The notes under the pieces: generated by a model
The model's database searches: none
Seen by the model: the letters and a program-made list of their open reading frames with translations, nothing else
What the model was told of the DNA's origin: nothing
Made by a program: the position numbers and the translations under genes
Assembly (NCBI RefSeq): GCF_000282375.1
Contig: NZ_AKJK01000011.1
Location: 1 to 45,372 of the forward strand
Direction of reading: 5' to 3'
Length of the DNA stretch: 45,372 bases
Origin: Pseudomonas sp. GM50
GTDB taxonomy: Bacteria > Pseudomonadota > Gammaproteobacteria > Pseudomonadales > Pseudomonadaceae
In this document: one piece after another, positions 33,407 to 42,906 of the stretch
How the letters are laid out: each line of letters starts with the position of its first letter
Numbering within the stretch: position 1 is the stretch's first letter

Positions 33407-34318
33407 ATGAGCCAGACACTGGATTTGTCTTTTTTCTATCTGTTGGCCAACAAGGGAAGCCTGGCGGCGACTGCACGCGAGCTGGGTGTTACGCCGCCAG
33501 CGGTGAGCAAACGCCTGAGCGCACTGGAGGCCCGGCTTGGCATACGCCTGGTCAACCGCACCACGCGGTCGATGAGCCTGACCTCGGAAGGCGAGCTGTA
33601 TTTTTCCCATGCCGCGCGCATCCTGACGCAGATCGATGAGGTTGAGCAGCTGATCAGCAACAGTCGCGCAACCCCCAAGGGTTTGATTCGCGTCAACGCT
33701 TCGCTGGGGTTCGGTCGTCGTTACATCGGGCCGGCATTGGCCGCGTTCTTCGCCCTCTACCCTGAGGTGGAAATTCAGCTGGAGATCAGCGACCACCCGC
33801 TGGATCTGGCGACTCACGGGTTTGATCTGGGCATCCGTTTCGGCACGCTGCCGGACGCCACTTTTCACGCACGAAAGATTGCCTCCAATCGCCGTTTGTT
33901 ATGTGCCTCGCCGCTGTACCTGGAAAAGCATGGCGTGCCCCAACGCCTGACGGATTTACAGCAACACAACTGCATCTTCCTGCGGCAAAACGAAACGCCG
34001 TACGGCGTGTGGAGTTTTACCCACGGTGGGCGCACACAAAACATCAAAGTACGCGGCGCCTTAGGCTGCAACGACGGTGAAGTGGCCTTGAATTGGGCGC
34101 TGGAAGGCTACGGAATTCTGCTTCGCGCCGAATGGGACATCGCCCGTTACGTGCGCAGTGGCCGCTTGCGCCTGGTGCTGGAGGACCAGACACCGACCCG
34201 AGCAGATGTCTACGCCGTGTACCCGCAACAGCTGCACCTGTCGGCACGCGTGCGCTGCCTGATCGACTTCCTGGTCGAGTGCTTCAAGCACATCGATCAC
34301 CTGGATGAAGCGCAATAG
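33407..34318 (+). CDS. LysR family regulator, probable tartrate/D-malate activator (DmlR/TtuA type)
   Basis: A 303-residue LysR regulator. The N-terminal winged helix covers residues 1-62 (SLAATARELGVTPPAVSKRL, then LGIRLVNRTTRSMSLTSEGE). The rest is the periplasmic-binding-like effector domain with RVNASLGFGRRYIGPALAAF and FDLGIRFGTLPDATFHARKI. It is divergent from the tartrate/D-malate dehydrogenase gene and shares its promoter region, as DmlR does with DmlA in E. coli. It is therefore the likely activator of the dehydrogenase and dctA in response to D-malate or tartrate, through the repeats at 33344-33404. It ends 54 nt from the convergent efflux operon. Confidence 0.9.
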   Translation: MSQTLDLSFFYLLANKGSLAATARELGVTPPAVSKRLSALEARLGIRLVNRTTRSMSLTSEGELYFSHAARILTQIDEVEQLISNSRATPKGLIRVNASLGFGRRYIGPALAAFFALYPEVEIQLEISDHPLDLATHGFDLGIRFGTLPDATFHARKIASNRRLLCASPLYLEKHGVPQRLTDLQQHNCIFLRQNETPYGVWSFTHGGRTQNIKVRGALGCNDGEVALNWALEGYGILLRAEWDIARYVRSGRLRLVLEDQTPTRADVYAVYPQQLHLSARVRCLIDFLVECFKHIDHLDEAQ

Positions 34319-34372
34319 TCTACGCACGGCTTCTTCCAAAGAGCCAAAGACGCGCCCCTCCACGCTCTGCCA

Positions 34373-35770
34373 TTAATTCCAGCCGCCGCCCAACACCTTG
34401 TACAACGTCACCCGGTTGCTCTGTTCGGTCAGGCGCAGGGTGATCAGGTCCTGCTGTGCGCTGTACAGCGAGCGTTGGGCGTCCAGGGCTTCGAGATAGC
34501 TTTGCGAACCGCCACGGTATAAGGCGTCGGACAGTTCGAAGCTTTTGCGGCTGGCGTCGGTCAACGCTTGCTGAGCCGTGATGCGGCGATCCAGCGTGCT
34601 GCGTACCGCCAGGGCATCGGCCACTTCCTTGAACGCGCTCTGCACCGTCTGCTGATAGGTCTGCACCTGTATTTCGCGTTCGACCTTGGCCGAATCCAGC
34701 GTCGCGCGGTTACTACCGGCATCGAAGATCGGCAGGCTGATGCTCGGGGCAAACGTCCAGGCGCCGCTGCCGGACTTGAACAGTCCGGACAAGGCCGAGC
34801 TTGAGGACCCCGCACTGGCTGTCAGGCTGATACTCGGAAAGAACGCCGCACGGGCCGCGCCGATGTCGATATTGGCCGACTTGAGTGTGTGTTCGGCGGC
34901 CAACACATCCGGGCGTCGTTGCAACAGGCTGGACGGAAGCTCCGCCGGCACTTGAACCAGCGCCGCAGCCGACTCCAGGTTCGCGCCTGGCAACAGCTCC
35001 TCGGGAATATCGCTGCCAACCAGCAGACGCAACGCATTGCGGTCCTGGAGAATCTGGCTTTCGTAGACCGCCGCGTCGCCTCGGGCCGACTCCACAGTGG
35101 TTTGCGCCTGCGCCACAGACAGACCCGAAGAACCACCCATTGCGTGGCTGCGCTGGGTCAATTCGTAGGTCGCCTGCTGACTGCGCAAGGTCTCCTGGGC
35201 CAAGTGCAACCGCTCGTTGTCCGCCGCCAGGGTCAACCACGCCGTGGCCACTTCGGCCACCAGGCTGATCTGCGTGCTGCGCCGGGTTTCGGTCAGCGCC
35301 AGATAGTCTTCCAGCGCTTCGTCCTGAAGGTTCTGTACCCGCCCGAACACGTCCACTTCATAACTGCTCAGGCCCAGTTGCGCACTGTAGTCATGAGTGG
35401 TGGCCGCCGAGCCACTGCTGGATAACGAACCGGGCGTGCGACTGTGAGTGCCACTGACGCCGGCATCGATCGAAGGCAAGGCCTCGGCTCGCTGGATGCG
35501 GTACTGAGCCTGCGCCTTTTCGATGTTCAGGCTGGCCAGGCGCAGGTCGCGATTATTGACCAGGGCCAGGGACTGCAAGCGCGCCAGACGGCTGTCAGTG
35601 AAGAACTGCTGCCACTCGATATCGGCGGCCACCTCCCCCTTGGGCGTGTTGGCGGGCGGCAGCCATTGTTCGGAGACAGGCGCTTCAGGGCGCTCGTACT
35701 GCGGCGCCAGATTGATACAGCCACCGAGCAGCGCGAGGACGGCCAGCAGTGGCCAGCGAAACTTGATCAT
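34373..35770 (-). CDS. Outer-membrane channel of RND efflux pump (OprM/NodT family)
   Basis: A 465-residue outer-membrane factor with a lipoprotein signal ([11 protein letters not shown], lipid-bearing Cys at 18). Two OEP repeats are visible, with [20 protein letters not shown] in the first and [20 protein letters not shown] in the second. The protein ends in the family-like KVLGGGWN. It forms the trimeric exit duct. Its start overlaps the pump gene's stop by 4 nt, so translation is coupled in the order adaptor, pump, channel. The OprM-type lipidation fits Pseudomonas MexAB-OprM-like systems. Confidence 0.93.
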   Translation of the reverse strand: MIKFRWPLLAVLALLGGCINLAPQYERPEAPVSEQWLPPANTPKGEVAADIEWQQFFTDSRLARLQSLALVNNRDLRLASLNIEKAQAQYRIQRAEALPSIDAGVSGTHSRTPGSLSSSGSAATTHDYSAQLGLSSYEVDVFGRVQNLQDEALEDYLALTETRRSTQISLVAEVATAWLTLAADNERLHLAQETLRSQQATYELTQRSHAMGGSSGLSVAQAQTTVESARGDAAVYESQILQDRNALRLLVGSDIPEELLPGANLESAAALVQVPAELPSSLLQRRPDVLAAEHTLKSANIDIGAARAAFFPSISLTASAGSSSSALSGLFKSGSGAWTFAPSISLPIFDAGSNRATLDSAKVEREIQVQTYQQTVQSAFKEVADALAVRSTLDRRITAQQALTDASRKSFELSDALYRGGSQSYLEALDAQRSLYSAQQDLITLRLTEQSNRVTLYKVLGGGWN

Positions 35771-38700
35771 GCGTCACCTGACTGGGCGGATTGGACGGAG
35801 GTCGAAGCCGTGGAAACGCGGCCAAAGCGACGGCGAATCTGCACGAAGAACAACGGTACGAAGAAGATCCCCAGCACCGTGGCGGTGAACATACCGCCCA
35901 GCACGCCAGTGCCGATGGCCTGGCGTCCGGCGGAACCGGCGCCGGAACTCAGGGCCAGAGGCAGCACGCCGAACATGAACGCCAGGGACGTCATGAGAAT
36001 GGGCCGCAGGCGTTGCCGCACGGCGATCAGCGTCGCCTCCCGCAAGCTGTTGCCCTGCTCTTGCAGATGCTTGGCGAATTCGACGATCAGAATCGCGTTC
36101 TTGGCCGCCAACCCCACAGTGGTCAACAGCCCGACCTGGAAGTACACGTCGTTGCTCAAACCACTGAAACGGGTGGCCAGCACCGCGCCAACCACACCCA
36201 ACGGCACCACCAGCATCACCGAGAATGGCACCGACCAACTCTCGTAAAGCGCGGCCAGGCAGAGGAACACGAACAACACTGATATCCCGTAAAGCAACGG
36301 TGCTTGCGAACCGGAAAGGCGCAGCTGATACGACTGCCCGGTCCACTCATAACCGATGCCTTCCGGCAATTGCTTGATAATCGCTTCCACGGCATCCATG
36401 GCGACCCCGGAACTGACCCCCGGCGCAGGATCGCCGACCACCTCCAGCGAAGCGTTGCCGTTGTAGCGTTCCAGCAACGGAGAGCCATAACTCCACGAAC
36501 TGCTGGCGAACGAGGAAAAGGGCACCATCTCATTGTTGCTGTTGCGCACGAACCAGTGCTCCAGGTCGACCGCCTGCATCCGCGACGACGCCTCGCCCTG
36601 AACGTAGACCTTCTTCACACGGCCCTGGTTGAGGAAGTCATTGACGTAAGTGCCGCCCAACGCCGTGGATAAGGTGGTATTGATGTCGCTGGTACTCAGG
36701 CTCAAGGCCCCGGCCTTGCGATCGTCGATGCTGACCTTGAGCTGCGGTGAGTCATCCAGGCCATTGCTGCGTACCCCCAGCAGGCGAGGGTCTTTGTTGG
36801 CCAGTTCGATAAACTTCTCCCGCGCCGCCACCAGCGCCTCATGCCCCAGGCCACCAAGATCCTTGAGTTGCACATCAAAACCCGAACTCTGCCCCAGGCC
36901 CCGCACAGCCGGGGGCTGCATGACGAACACATTGGCATCACCAATGCTCGACAGTGCTATGGTCGCCCGCTGGGCGATGGACGCCGAATCCTGCCCGGCC
37001 CCCGAGCGCTCGCTCCAGTCCTTGAGCCGGATAAAGGCGCGGGCGGCGTTCTGGCTGTTGCCGTTCATGCCCAAGCCAGAGATGCTGATCAGCGCCTCGA
37101 CTTCCGGTTGTTCGAGGATGTAGCTTTCGAACTGCTTGACCACTGCTTGAGTACGGCTGTCCGTGGCCCCCACCGGCAACTGCACCTGAGCCATGAGAAT
37201 GCCCTGGTCTTCATCAGGCAGGAACGAAGTCGGCAAACTGAAATAACCGGCCGCCATCGCCAGCACCACCAGCCCATACACCAGCAGACTCGCGCGTCCA
37301 CGCTGAAAAATTGCCCCCACCCATCCTTTATAGGCCTCGGCGCCGCGTTCGAAGGTGCGGTTGAACCAGCCGAAGAACCCGCGTTGAGCACCATGGCCCT
37401 GGGCATCGGACGGCTTGAGCAGGGTCGCGCACAACGCCGGCGTCAGCGTCATGGCCACCAGCACCGAAAGCACCATGGCCGAAACGATGGTCACCGAAAA
37501 CTGCCGGTAGATGATCCCCGTAGAACCTCCAAAAAACGCCATGGGAATGAACACCGCGCTGAGGACCAGGGCAATGCCGACCAGGGCGCTGGTGATTTCA
37601 TCCATCGACTGGCGCGTGGCGGCCAGGGCCGACAGCCCCTGTTCGCCCATCACCCGTTCGACGTTCTCCACCACCACAATCGCGTCGTCCACCAACAGGC
37701 CGATAGCCAGGACCATGGCGAACATGGTCAGGGTGTTGATCGAATAGCCGAACAGCGCCAGTACGCCGAACGTGCCGAGCAGTACCACCGGCACGGTGAT
37801 CGCCGGGATCAGCGTGGCCCGCAGGTTCTGCAGGAAGAGGAACATGATCAGCACCACCAGGACGATGGCTTCGCCCAAGGACTTGACCACCTCCTCGATG
37901 GACAGGCTGACAAAGGGCGTGGTGTCGTAGGCAATCACATTTTTCAGCTGCATTTCCGTCGGATAGAACGGCTCCAACGCCTTGAGCTTGGCCTTCACCG
38001 CTTCGCCGACTTCAAGGGCATTGGCGCCAGCGGCCAACTGCACGCCCATGGCGGCGGCGGGCTTGCCATTGAGGGCTGAACTGATGTCGTAGCTTTCACT
38101 GCCCAGCTCGACTCGCGCCACATCCCCCAGCAGCACCACGGCGCCATCGCCAGTGGACTTGACCACGACATTGCGAAACTCTTCGGCGGTTTGCAGTTTG
38201 CTGCGGGCACTGATGGTGGCATTCAGTTGCTGCCCGGCCAGCGCTGGCAATGCACCGAGCTGGCCGGCGGAGACTTCGGTGTTCTGCGCCTCCAGGGCGC
38301 TGCTGATGTCCGAGGGCATCAACGCGTACTTTTCCAGCAGGGCCGGGTCCAGCCAGATGCGCATGGCGTAGCCCGAACCGAGAGTCTGCACATCGCCGAC
38401 GCCATCGATACGGCTGATCTGGTCCAGCAAGGTGCTGGAAATGTAATCGCCAATCTGGGTGCCGGTCACGCTTTCGTTGTCGGAAGCCAGGGCGGCAATC
38501 ATCAGGAAGTCCGACCCGCCCTTGGTCACGGTCAGGCCTTCGCTCTGTACCGACTGCGGCAGTCTCGACTCAGCCTGTTGCAGCTTGTTCTGCACCTGCA
38601 TCTGCGCCACATCCGGGTTCGTGCCCGCGGTGAACGTCAGGTTGATACTGGCACTGCCCGCCGAGCTGCTGGAGGCCGACATGTAGGTCAGGTTATCCAG

Positions 38701-38913
38701 GCCTTTCATCTGCTGCTCGATGACCTGGGTCACCGAGTCTTCCACGGTCTTGGCCGAGGCGCCGGTGTAGGTGGCGGAAATACGAACCGTCGGCGGCGCG
38801 ATGTCCGGGTACTGTTCCAGGGGCAACTGACTGATCGACAAGGCCCCGGCAAGCATGATGACGATGGCGATGACCCATGCAAAAATCGGCCGATCGATAA
38901 AGAAACGCGCCAT
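35767..38913 (-). CDS. RND multidrug efflux pump, HAE-1 family inner-membrane subunit
   Basis: A 1048-residue proton-driven RND transporter of the AcrB/MexB class. Typical elements are [20 protein letters not shown] at the N-terminus, [20 protein letters not shown], the proton-relay Asp pair in [20 protein letters not shown] (near 400), and the second-half [20 protein letters not shown]. Twelve membrane helices and two large periplasmic loops are present by hydrophobicity. It exports drugs, detergents or aromatic compounds from periplasm and membrane to outside. It is the middle gene of a complete tripartite operon and lies opposite a BaeSR-type pair. The exact substrate range and named orthologue are not certain. 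Confidence 0.95.
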   Translation of the reverse strand: MARFFIDRPIFAWVIAIVIMLAGALSISQLPLEQYPDIAPPTVRISATYTGASAKTVEDSVTQVIEQQMKGLDNLTYMSASSSSAGSASINLTFTAGTNPDVAQMQVQNKLQQAESRLPQSVQSEGLTVTKGGSDFLMIAALASDNESVTGTQIGDYISSTLLDQISRIDGVGDVQTLGSGYAMRIWLDPALLEKYALMPSDISSALEAQNTEVSAGQLGALPALAGQQLNATISARSKLQTAEEFRNVVVKSTGDGAVVLLGDVARVELGSESYDISSALNGKPAAAMGVQLAAGANALEVGEAVKAKLKALEPFYPTEMQLKNVIAYDTTPFVSLSIEEVVKSLGEAIVLVVLIMFLFLQNLRATLIPAITVPVVLLGTFGVLALFGYSINTLTMFAMVLAIGLLVDDAIVVVENVERVMGEQGLSALAATRQSMDEITSALVGIALVLSAVFIPMAFFGGSTGIIYRQFSVTIVSAMVLSVLVAMTLTPALCATLLKPSDAQGHGAQRGFFGWFNRTFERGAEAYKGWVGAIFQRGRASLLVYGLVVLAMAAGYFSLPTSFLPDEDQGILMAQVQLPVGATDSRTQAVVKQFESYILEQPEVEALISISGLGMNGNSQNAARAFIRLKDWSERSGAGQDSASIAQRATIALSSIGDANVFVMQPPAVRGLGQSSGFDVQLKDLGGLGHEALVAAREKFIELANKDPRLLGVRSNGLDDSPQLKVSIDDRKAGALSLSTSDINTTLSTALGGTYVNDFLNQGRVKKVYVQGEASSRMQAVDLEHWFVRNSNNEMVPFSSFASSSWSYGSPLLERYNGNASLEVVGDPAPGVSSGVAMDAVEAIIKQLPEGIGYEWTGQSYQLRLSGSQAPLLYGISVLFVFLCLAALYESWSVPFSVMLVVPLGVVGAVLATRFSGLSNDVYFQVGLLTTVGLAAKNAILIVEFAKHLQEQGNSLREATLIAVRQRLRPILMTSLAFMFGVLPLALSSGAGSAGRQAIGTGVLGGMFTATVLGIFFVPLFFVQIRRRFGRVSTASTSVQSAQSGDA

Positions 38914-38915
38914 GC

Positions 38916-40112
38916 TCAGCCCTCCTGCGCAATGGCAACAGGCGCCGATTTCAGCGTGCGGCTGCGAGTACCGGGGTTCTGTGCCACCACTGATTCACCG
39001 ACTCGGACTTTCTGCCCGCCCTCGACAATCACCTGGTCACCGGCCTTCAGACCAGCCGTGACCCACCACTGATTGTCCACGGCGCGGTCGATGGTCAGCA
39101 CGCGCTGTTCGACCTTGCCATTGACCACCACCAGCACCGAGGTCACGCCACTGGCACTGCGGTTCACCGCCTGTTGCGGAATCAATATCGCCTGATCGTC
39201 CCGAGCCTGTTCCAGCACCGCCCGCACGTACATGCCCGGCAGCAATAGCCGGTCAGGATTGGCGATTTCTGCCCGCAAGGTCACCGTGCCAGTGCCCTCA
39301 TTGACACTGACCCCGCTGAACTTCAAGCGACCTTCATGGGCGTAGGCGCTGCCGTCGTCGAGCTTGAGGCTGATCCGCGCTTCGCCTTCGCCGTTGCTTT
39401 GCAGCACGCCGCTGGCCAAGTCACGCTTGAGGCGCAACAACTCGGTGGTCGATTGGGTGACATCCACGTAGATCGGGTCCAACTGCTGCACCGTGGTCAG
39501 TGCGCTGTCCTGATTGGCCACCACCAGCGCACCGGGGGTGACCGTCGAGGTTTCGATGCGTCCGCTGACGGGCGAGCTAATGCGGGTATAGGCCAGGTTG
39601 ATGCGCGCGGTATCCACCCCGGCCTGCGCCACTTGCAGCTCAGCCTCGGCGGTCAGCAGACTGGCCTGGGCATCCTCGTTGTCCTGCTGGCTGATGGCAT
39701 CGATCTTCGCCAACTGTGCATCGCGCCTGGCCGTGGCCTGGGCCGACTTCAATGTGGCGCGAGCCTTTGCCAGGGTCGCCTGTGCTTCAGCCAACGAGGC
39801 TTTGTAAGAGGACGCGTCCAACTGATACAACGCCTGCCCGGCCTTGACCTCGGCACCTTCGACAAACAACCGCTGCTGAACGATACCGCCAACTTGCGGC
39901 CGAATCTCGGCGACCATGAACGCTTGAGTGCGCCCGGCCAGTTCCGTGGTCAGCGCCTGGCTTTTGGGCTGCACAGTGATCACTGAAACCTTGGGCGGTT
40001 CGATAACCGGCGCGGATTCGCCGGGGGAGCATCCGCTCAACACGAGCAGGACGATCAAGGAAAGTAGAATGGCGGCGGTCACCAAGGATTTGGCGAAAAG
40101 TTTGGTCGACAT
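38916..40112 (-). CDS. RND efflux periplasmic adaptor (membrane fusion protein)
   Basis: A 398-residue adaptor. The ATG at 40112 is preferred because AGAGG lies 7 nt upstream and it opens a lipoprotein signal ([13 protein letters not shown], Cys at 28); the frame runs further upstream without coding character. The MexA/AcrA order is visible: the first lipoyl half ([20 protein letters not shown]), a helical hairpin around residues 100-170 ([20 protein letters not shown]), the second lipoyl half ([20 protein letters not shown]) and a beta-barrel domain. It links the pump to the outer-membrane channel. It is the first gene of the operon; 146 nt separate it from the divergent sensor kinase. Confidence 0.93.
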   Translation of the reverse strand: MSTKLFAKSLVTAAILLSLIVLLVLSGCSPGESAPVIEPPKVSVITVQPKSQALTTELAGRTQAFMVAEIRPQVGGIVQQRLFVEGAEVKAGQALYQLDASSYKASLAEAQATLAKARATLKSAQATARRDAQLAKIDAISQQDNEDAQASLLTAEAELQVAQAGVDTARINLAYTRISSPVSGRIETSTVTPGALVVANQDSALTTVQQLDPIYVDVTQSTTELLRLKRDLASGVLQSNGEGEARISLKLDDGSAYAHEGRLKFSGVSVNEGTGTVTLRAEIANPDRLLLPGMYVRAVLEQARDDQAILIPQQAVNRSASGVTSVLVVVNGKVEQRVLTIDRAVDNQWWVTAGLKAGDQVIVEGGQKVRVGESVVAQNPGTRSRTLKSAPVAIAQEG

Positions 40113-40180
40113 AAATGCCTCTGCAAGACGGGATGGCTGAAGCCAGGCGCCATACTGCGAGGCAAATGTGCAGGAAAATT

Positions 40181-40208
40181 GAAGATTGCCCCGCGAGCTT
40201 GAATCTTC
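40181..40208. promoter_or_regulatory. Inverted repeat in the RND/BaeSR divergent gap
   Basis: GAAGATT (40181-40187) and AATCTTC (40202-40208) are perfect 7-bp arms with a 14-nt spacer, in the 146-nt gap between the efflux operon and the sensor kinase gene. It is a candidate site for the BaeR-like regulator. OmpR-family regulators more often use direct repeats, so confidence is modest. Confidence 0.4.
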
Positions 40209-40258
40209 GTCGCGCCGGGGCCTAAATGGGCGGGCCATTCACTGACCTGCCCGAGCCC

Positions 40259-41644
40259 ATGAAACTGAGTATCTCCACCAAGCTGTTTATTGCGGTACTG
40301 GCCAGCGTGCTGTTTGTCATCCTGAGCATGGGGCTGGCCAACGGCTGGAGCTTTGGCAAAGGCTTTCTCGACTACCTCAACGAACAGGCCCTGTTGCGCA
40401 TGACCCCGGTGCTGCCACGCCTGGCCGGCGCCTATGAGCGCGAAGGCAGTTGGGAATTTCTGCGCGACCAGCCGGATCGCTGGTTCGAACTCATGCGGCC
40501 GGAGCCGGGTGTAGATTTCACCGACCCGCAGCGGCCGAACCTGCCCACGTCCGACCTGACCGGCGCGGTGTTTCGCATCGCCTTGCTGGACCAGCAAAAA
40601 CAGCTGGTCATGGGCTACTCAGCGATTGCCGACGACGCCCTGATGCGCCCTATCGAGGTTGCCGGTAAAACCGTCGGCTGGCTGGCGGTGACACCGTTTC
40701 AGAACGTGACCGAAGCCGGTGGCGAACGCTTTCGCCTGTACCTGTTGCGCACCAGTCTGGGCATGGGCGTAATCTCGTTGCTGCTGGCGATGCTGATCGC
40801 CTGGTGGATTGCCCGCACCCTGCTTGACCCGGTCAAGCGAGTGGCCGCCGCCACGCACCGACTGGCCGCCGGGGAATACAGCAACCGGGTGGCGGTGTCT
40901 TCCAATGACGAAGTCGGTCAACTGGCCCGTGACTTCAATCAGCTGGCGTATACGCTGGAACGCAACGAAAAAATGCGCCGGGAGTTCATGGCCGATGTTT
41001 CCCATGAGCTGCGCACCCCACTGTCGGTGTTGCGTGGTGAACTGGAGGCCATCGAGGACGGTGTGCGCACCCTCGATCAATCCTCAATGAAATCGCTGCA
41101 AGGCGAAGTCGGCATGCTCAGCAAACTGGTGGATGACCTGTACGAACTGTCTCTGGCCGATGTGGGCGCACTGACTTACCGCAAGAGCGAATGCGATCTC
41201 AACGAGCTGCTGGACGGTTGCGTGGCGATGTTCCAGGAACGCTGCAATGCGCGGCATTTGCGCCTGGAGCTGGAACTACCGACCTCGCCGCTGCGGTTAG
41301 AGGCCGACCCCAAGCGCTTGCAGCAACTGTTCGCCAATCTGCTGGAAAACGCCGTGCGCTATACCAATGAAGGCGGCGTGCTGCGCATTCGCGCGGCCAG
41401 CGATGGCGACGTCGTACGCATTGATTTCCTTGATTCCGGCCCCGGGGTCGACGCGGATCAGTTGCCGCGGCTGTTCGAGCGTTTTTACCGCGGCGAAACC
41501 TCACGCAATCGCGCCAGTGGTGGCGCCGGTCTGGGGCTCGCTATTTGTCACAGCATCGCCCTGGCCCATGGCGGCAGTATCAGTGCCGATCACTCTCCTT
41601 TGGGTGGCCTTTGGCTGACCCTGCGCCTGCCACGGAACGCCTGA
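40259..41644 (+). CDS. baeS: Sensor histidine kinase, BaeS type
   Basis: A 461-residue membrane kinase from the ATG at 40259. The order is a membrane helix (STKLFIAVLASVLFVILSMG), a periplasmic sensor of about 125 residues beginning FGKGFLDYLNEQALLR, a second membrane helix (SLGMGVISLLLAMLIAWWIA), HAMP, a dimerisation domain with phospho-acceptor His in FMADVSHELRTPLSVLRGEL, and an ATPase domain with N-box LLENAVRYTNEGG, G1 DSGPGVDADQLP and G2 GGAGLGLAICHS. Both the sensor region and the H-box resemble BaeS, which senses envelope stress and induces an RND pump in E. coli. The response regulator follows 3 nt later. Divergence from an RND operon fits the same logic. Confidence 0.88.
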   Translation: MKLSISTKLFIAVLASVLFVILSMGLANGWSFGKGFLDYLNEQALLRMTPVLPRLAGAYEREGSWEFLRDQPDRWFELMRPEPGVDFTDPQRPNLPTSDLTGAVFRIALLDQQKQLVMGYSAIADDALMRPIEVAGKTVGWLAVTPFQNVTEAGGERFRLYLLRTSLGMGVISLLLAMLIAWWIARTLLDPVKRVAAATHRLAAGEYSNRVAVSSNDEVGQLARDFNQLAYTLERNEKMRREFMADVSHELRTPLSVLRGELEAIEDGVRTLDQSSMKSLQGEVGMLSKLVDDLYELSLADVGALTYRKSECDLNELLDGCVAMFQERCNARHLRLELELPTSPLRLEADPKRLQQLFANLLENAVRYTNEGGVLRIRAASDGDVVRIDFLDSGPGVDADQLPRLFERFYRGETSRNRASGGAGLGLAICHSIALAHGGSISADHSPLGGLWLTLRLPRNA

Positions 41645-41647
41645 ACA

Positions 41648-42331
41648 ATGGTCAACGACAGCCCGATCCTCATCGTCGAAGACGAACCCAAACTGGCCGC
41701 GTTGATGCGCGACTATTTGATCGCCGCTGGCTATGCGACCCAGTGCCTGGACAACGGGCTGGCGGTGGTGCCGGCAGTACGGGCCAGTGAGCCGCGACTG
41801 ATCCTTCTCGACCTGATGCTACCTGGGTGTGATGGCCTGCAAGTGTGCAGGGAACTGCGCAGCTTCAGTGCCGTGCCCATCATCATGATTACCGCCCGGG
41901 TCGAGGAAGTGGATCGCCTGCTCGGGCTGGATCTGGGCGCCGACGACTACATCTGCAAACCCTTCAGTCCTCGCGAAGTGGTCGCCAGGGTCAAAGCCAT
42001 CCTGCGACGCAGCCCGCATCTTTTGACCTCGGCAGCACCGCGTCTACAGATTGACGAAGCACAGTACCAAGCCTCCCTCGACGGTGTGGCACTGGACCTG
42101 ACGCCTCTGGAACTGCGCTTGCTCAATACCCTCGCCCGCTCTCCGGGACGCGTATTTTCCCGGGATCAGTTGCTCGACAGGATCTATTCTGATCACCGGG
42201 TGGTCACCGACCGCACGGTCGACAGCCATATCCGTAATCTGCGACGCAAGCTCGAACAGGCCTGCCCGGGAGAGCATCCGATCGAGTCGTTGTATGGGGT
42301 TGGCTATCGGTTTCAGCTCGCCGACGCCTGA
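41648..42331 (+). CDS. baeR: Response regulator, BaeR type (OmpR/PhoB family)
   Basis: A 227-residue regulator with a receiver domain at residues 5-120. Acidic residues EDEPK, the phospho-acceptor Asp in [13 protein letters not shown], Thr in [20 protein letters not shown] and Lys in [20 protein letters not shown] are all present. The C-terminal winged helix has [37 protein letters not shown] and [13 protein letters not shown]. It closely follows BaeR in sequence character. It is 3 nt downstream of the kinase gene and should control the divergent RND operon, perhaps through sites in the 40113-40258 gap. Confidence 0.9.
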   Translation: MVNDSPILIVEDEPKLAALMRDYLIAAGYATQCLDNGLAVVPAVRASEPRLILLDLMLPGCDGLQVCRELRSFSAVPIIMITARVEEVDRLLGLDLGADDYICKPFSPREVVARVKAILRRSPHLLTSAAPRLQIDEAQYQASLDGVALDLTPLELRLLNTLARSPGRVFSRDQLLDRIYSDHRVVTDRTVDSHIRNLRRKLEQACPGEHPIESLYGVGYRFQLADA

Positions 42332-42349
42332 GCGTCGTCGAAATGGCCG

Positions 42350-42799
42350 TTATTGATCCGCCGCATAGATAATGGTTTGCGCGCTGTCGGATGTAGCGAG
42401 GCGGCGGGTGAAGTAGGTATCGCCTTCATCTGTCTGGATCTCGTAGTCGACCTTGCTGGCGACACGGCCCGATGCACCGCAATGCTTGATGATTTTCAGC
42501 ACCCGCTGAAACTTCACGCTCTGAGTACCGTTCTGGGCAGGGCCAGTGAGTACATTGACCGTTTGAAACCAGCCTTCATTCTTCTTGTTCGACACGAGGG
42601 TGCCGGTGAGTGCCTCAAAGCGCTCCAGACGGGTAAAGCCCCAGAGTGTCTGTTCCTCAACCGCTTTGCCTTGGGCTGTGGAGCCAGTGAATACAAACAG
42701 ATTGATGGCCGGATTGTCTTCGCAAAAGAAGTCATAGGGCACAAGCCCGTCGACCATTTTCTTGCCGGGAACGAAACCCTTTTTATGAACCAGAAACAT
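42350..42799 (-). CDS. Hypothetical protein, unknown family, with upstream CpxR-box-like site
   Basis: I do not recognise this 149-residue protein. The ATG at 42799 has GGAGGTG immediately upstream; a GTG at 42811 is in frame but falls in that ribosome-binding site. There is no signal peptide, membrane helix or clear metal motif. It is mixed in composition with several aromatic residues, and has recognisable stretches GKKMVDGLVPYDFFCEDNPA, LWGFTRLERFEALTG and YFTRRLATSDSAQTIIYAAD. Good codon use and a strong ribosome-binding site support a real gene. It lies 107 nt beyond the end of the CpxA-type kinase gene on the same strand. The gap holds GTAAT-N5-GTAAA, so a stress-induced cytoplasmic protein is a reasonable guess. 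Confidence 0.7.
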   Translation of the reverse strand: MFLVHKKGFVPGKKMVDGLVPYDFFCEDNPAINLFVFTGSTAQGKAVEEQTLWGFTRLERFEALTGTLVSNKKNEGWFQTVNVLTGPAQNGTQSVKFQRVLKIIKHCGASGRVASKVDYEIQTDEGDTYFTRRLATSDSAQTIIYAADQ

Positions 42800-42889
42800 G
42801 ACCACCTCCACTCTAAAACATCAGCAAACGCTGAGTAAGTTTGAGCGGGAAGTCTACTGAGACGGGGCGTACAGAGCCGTCAAGCCAAT

Positions 42890-42904
42890 GTAATATCGTG
42901 TAAA
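42890..42904 (-). promoter_or_regulatory. CpxR-box-like direct repeat GTAAT-N5-GTAAA
   Basis: The plus strand reads GTAAT (42890-42894), 5 nt, GTAAA (42900-42904), which matches the E. coli CpxR consensus GTAAA-N5-GTAAA at 9 of 10 positions. It is about 90 nt upstream of the unknown gene at 42350-42799 and next to the end of the CpxA-type gene. Control of the unknown gene by the adjacent CpxR-like regulator is inferred. Confidence 0.55.
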
Positions 42905-42906
42905 GA

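Noticed and set aside
36841..38079. A 412-codon plus-strand frame opposite the RND pump gene
   Set aside because: The composition is dominated by His, Gln and Arg and it shows no motif; the minus strand encodes a full AcrB-type pump.
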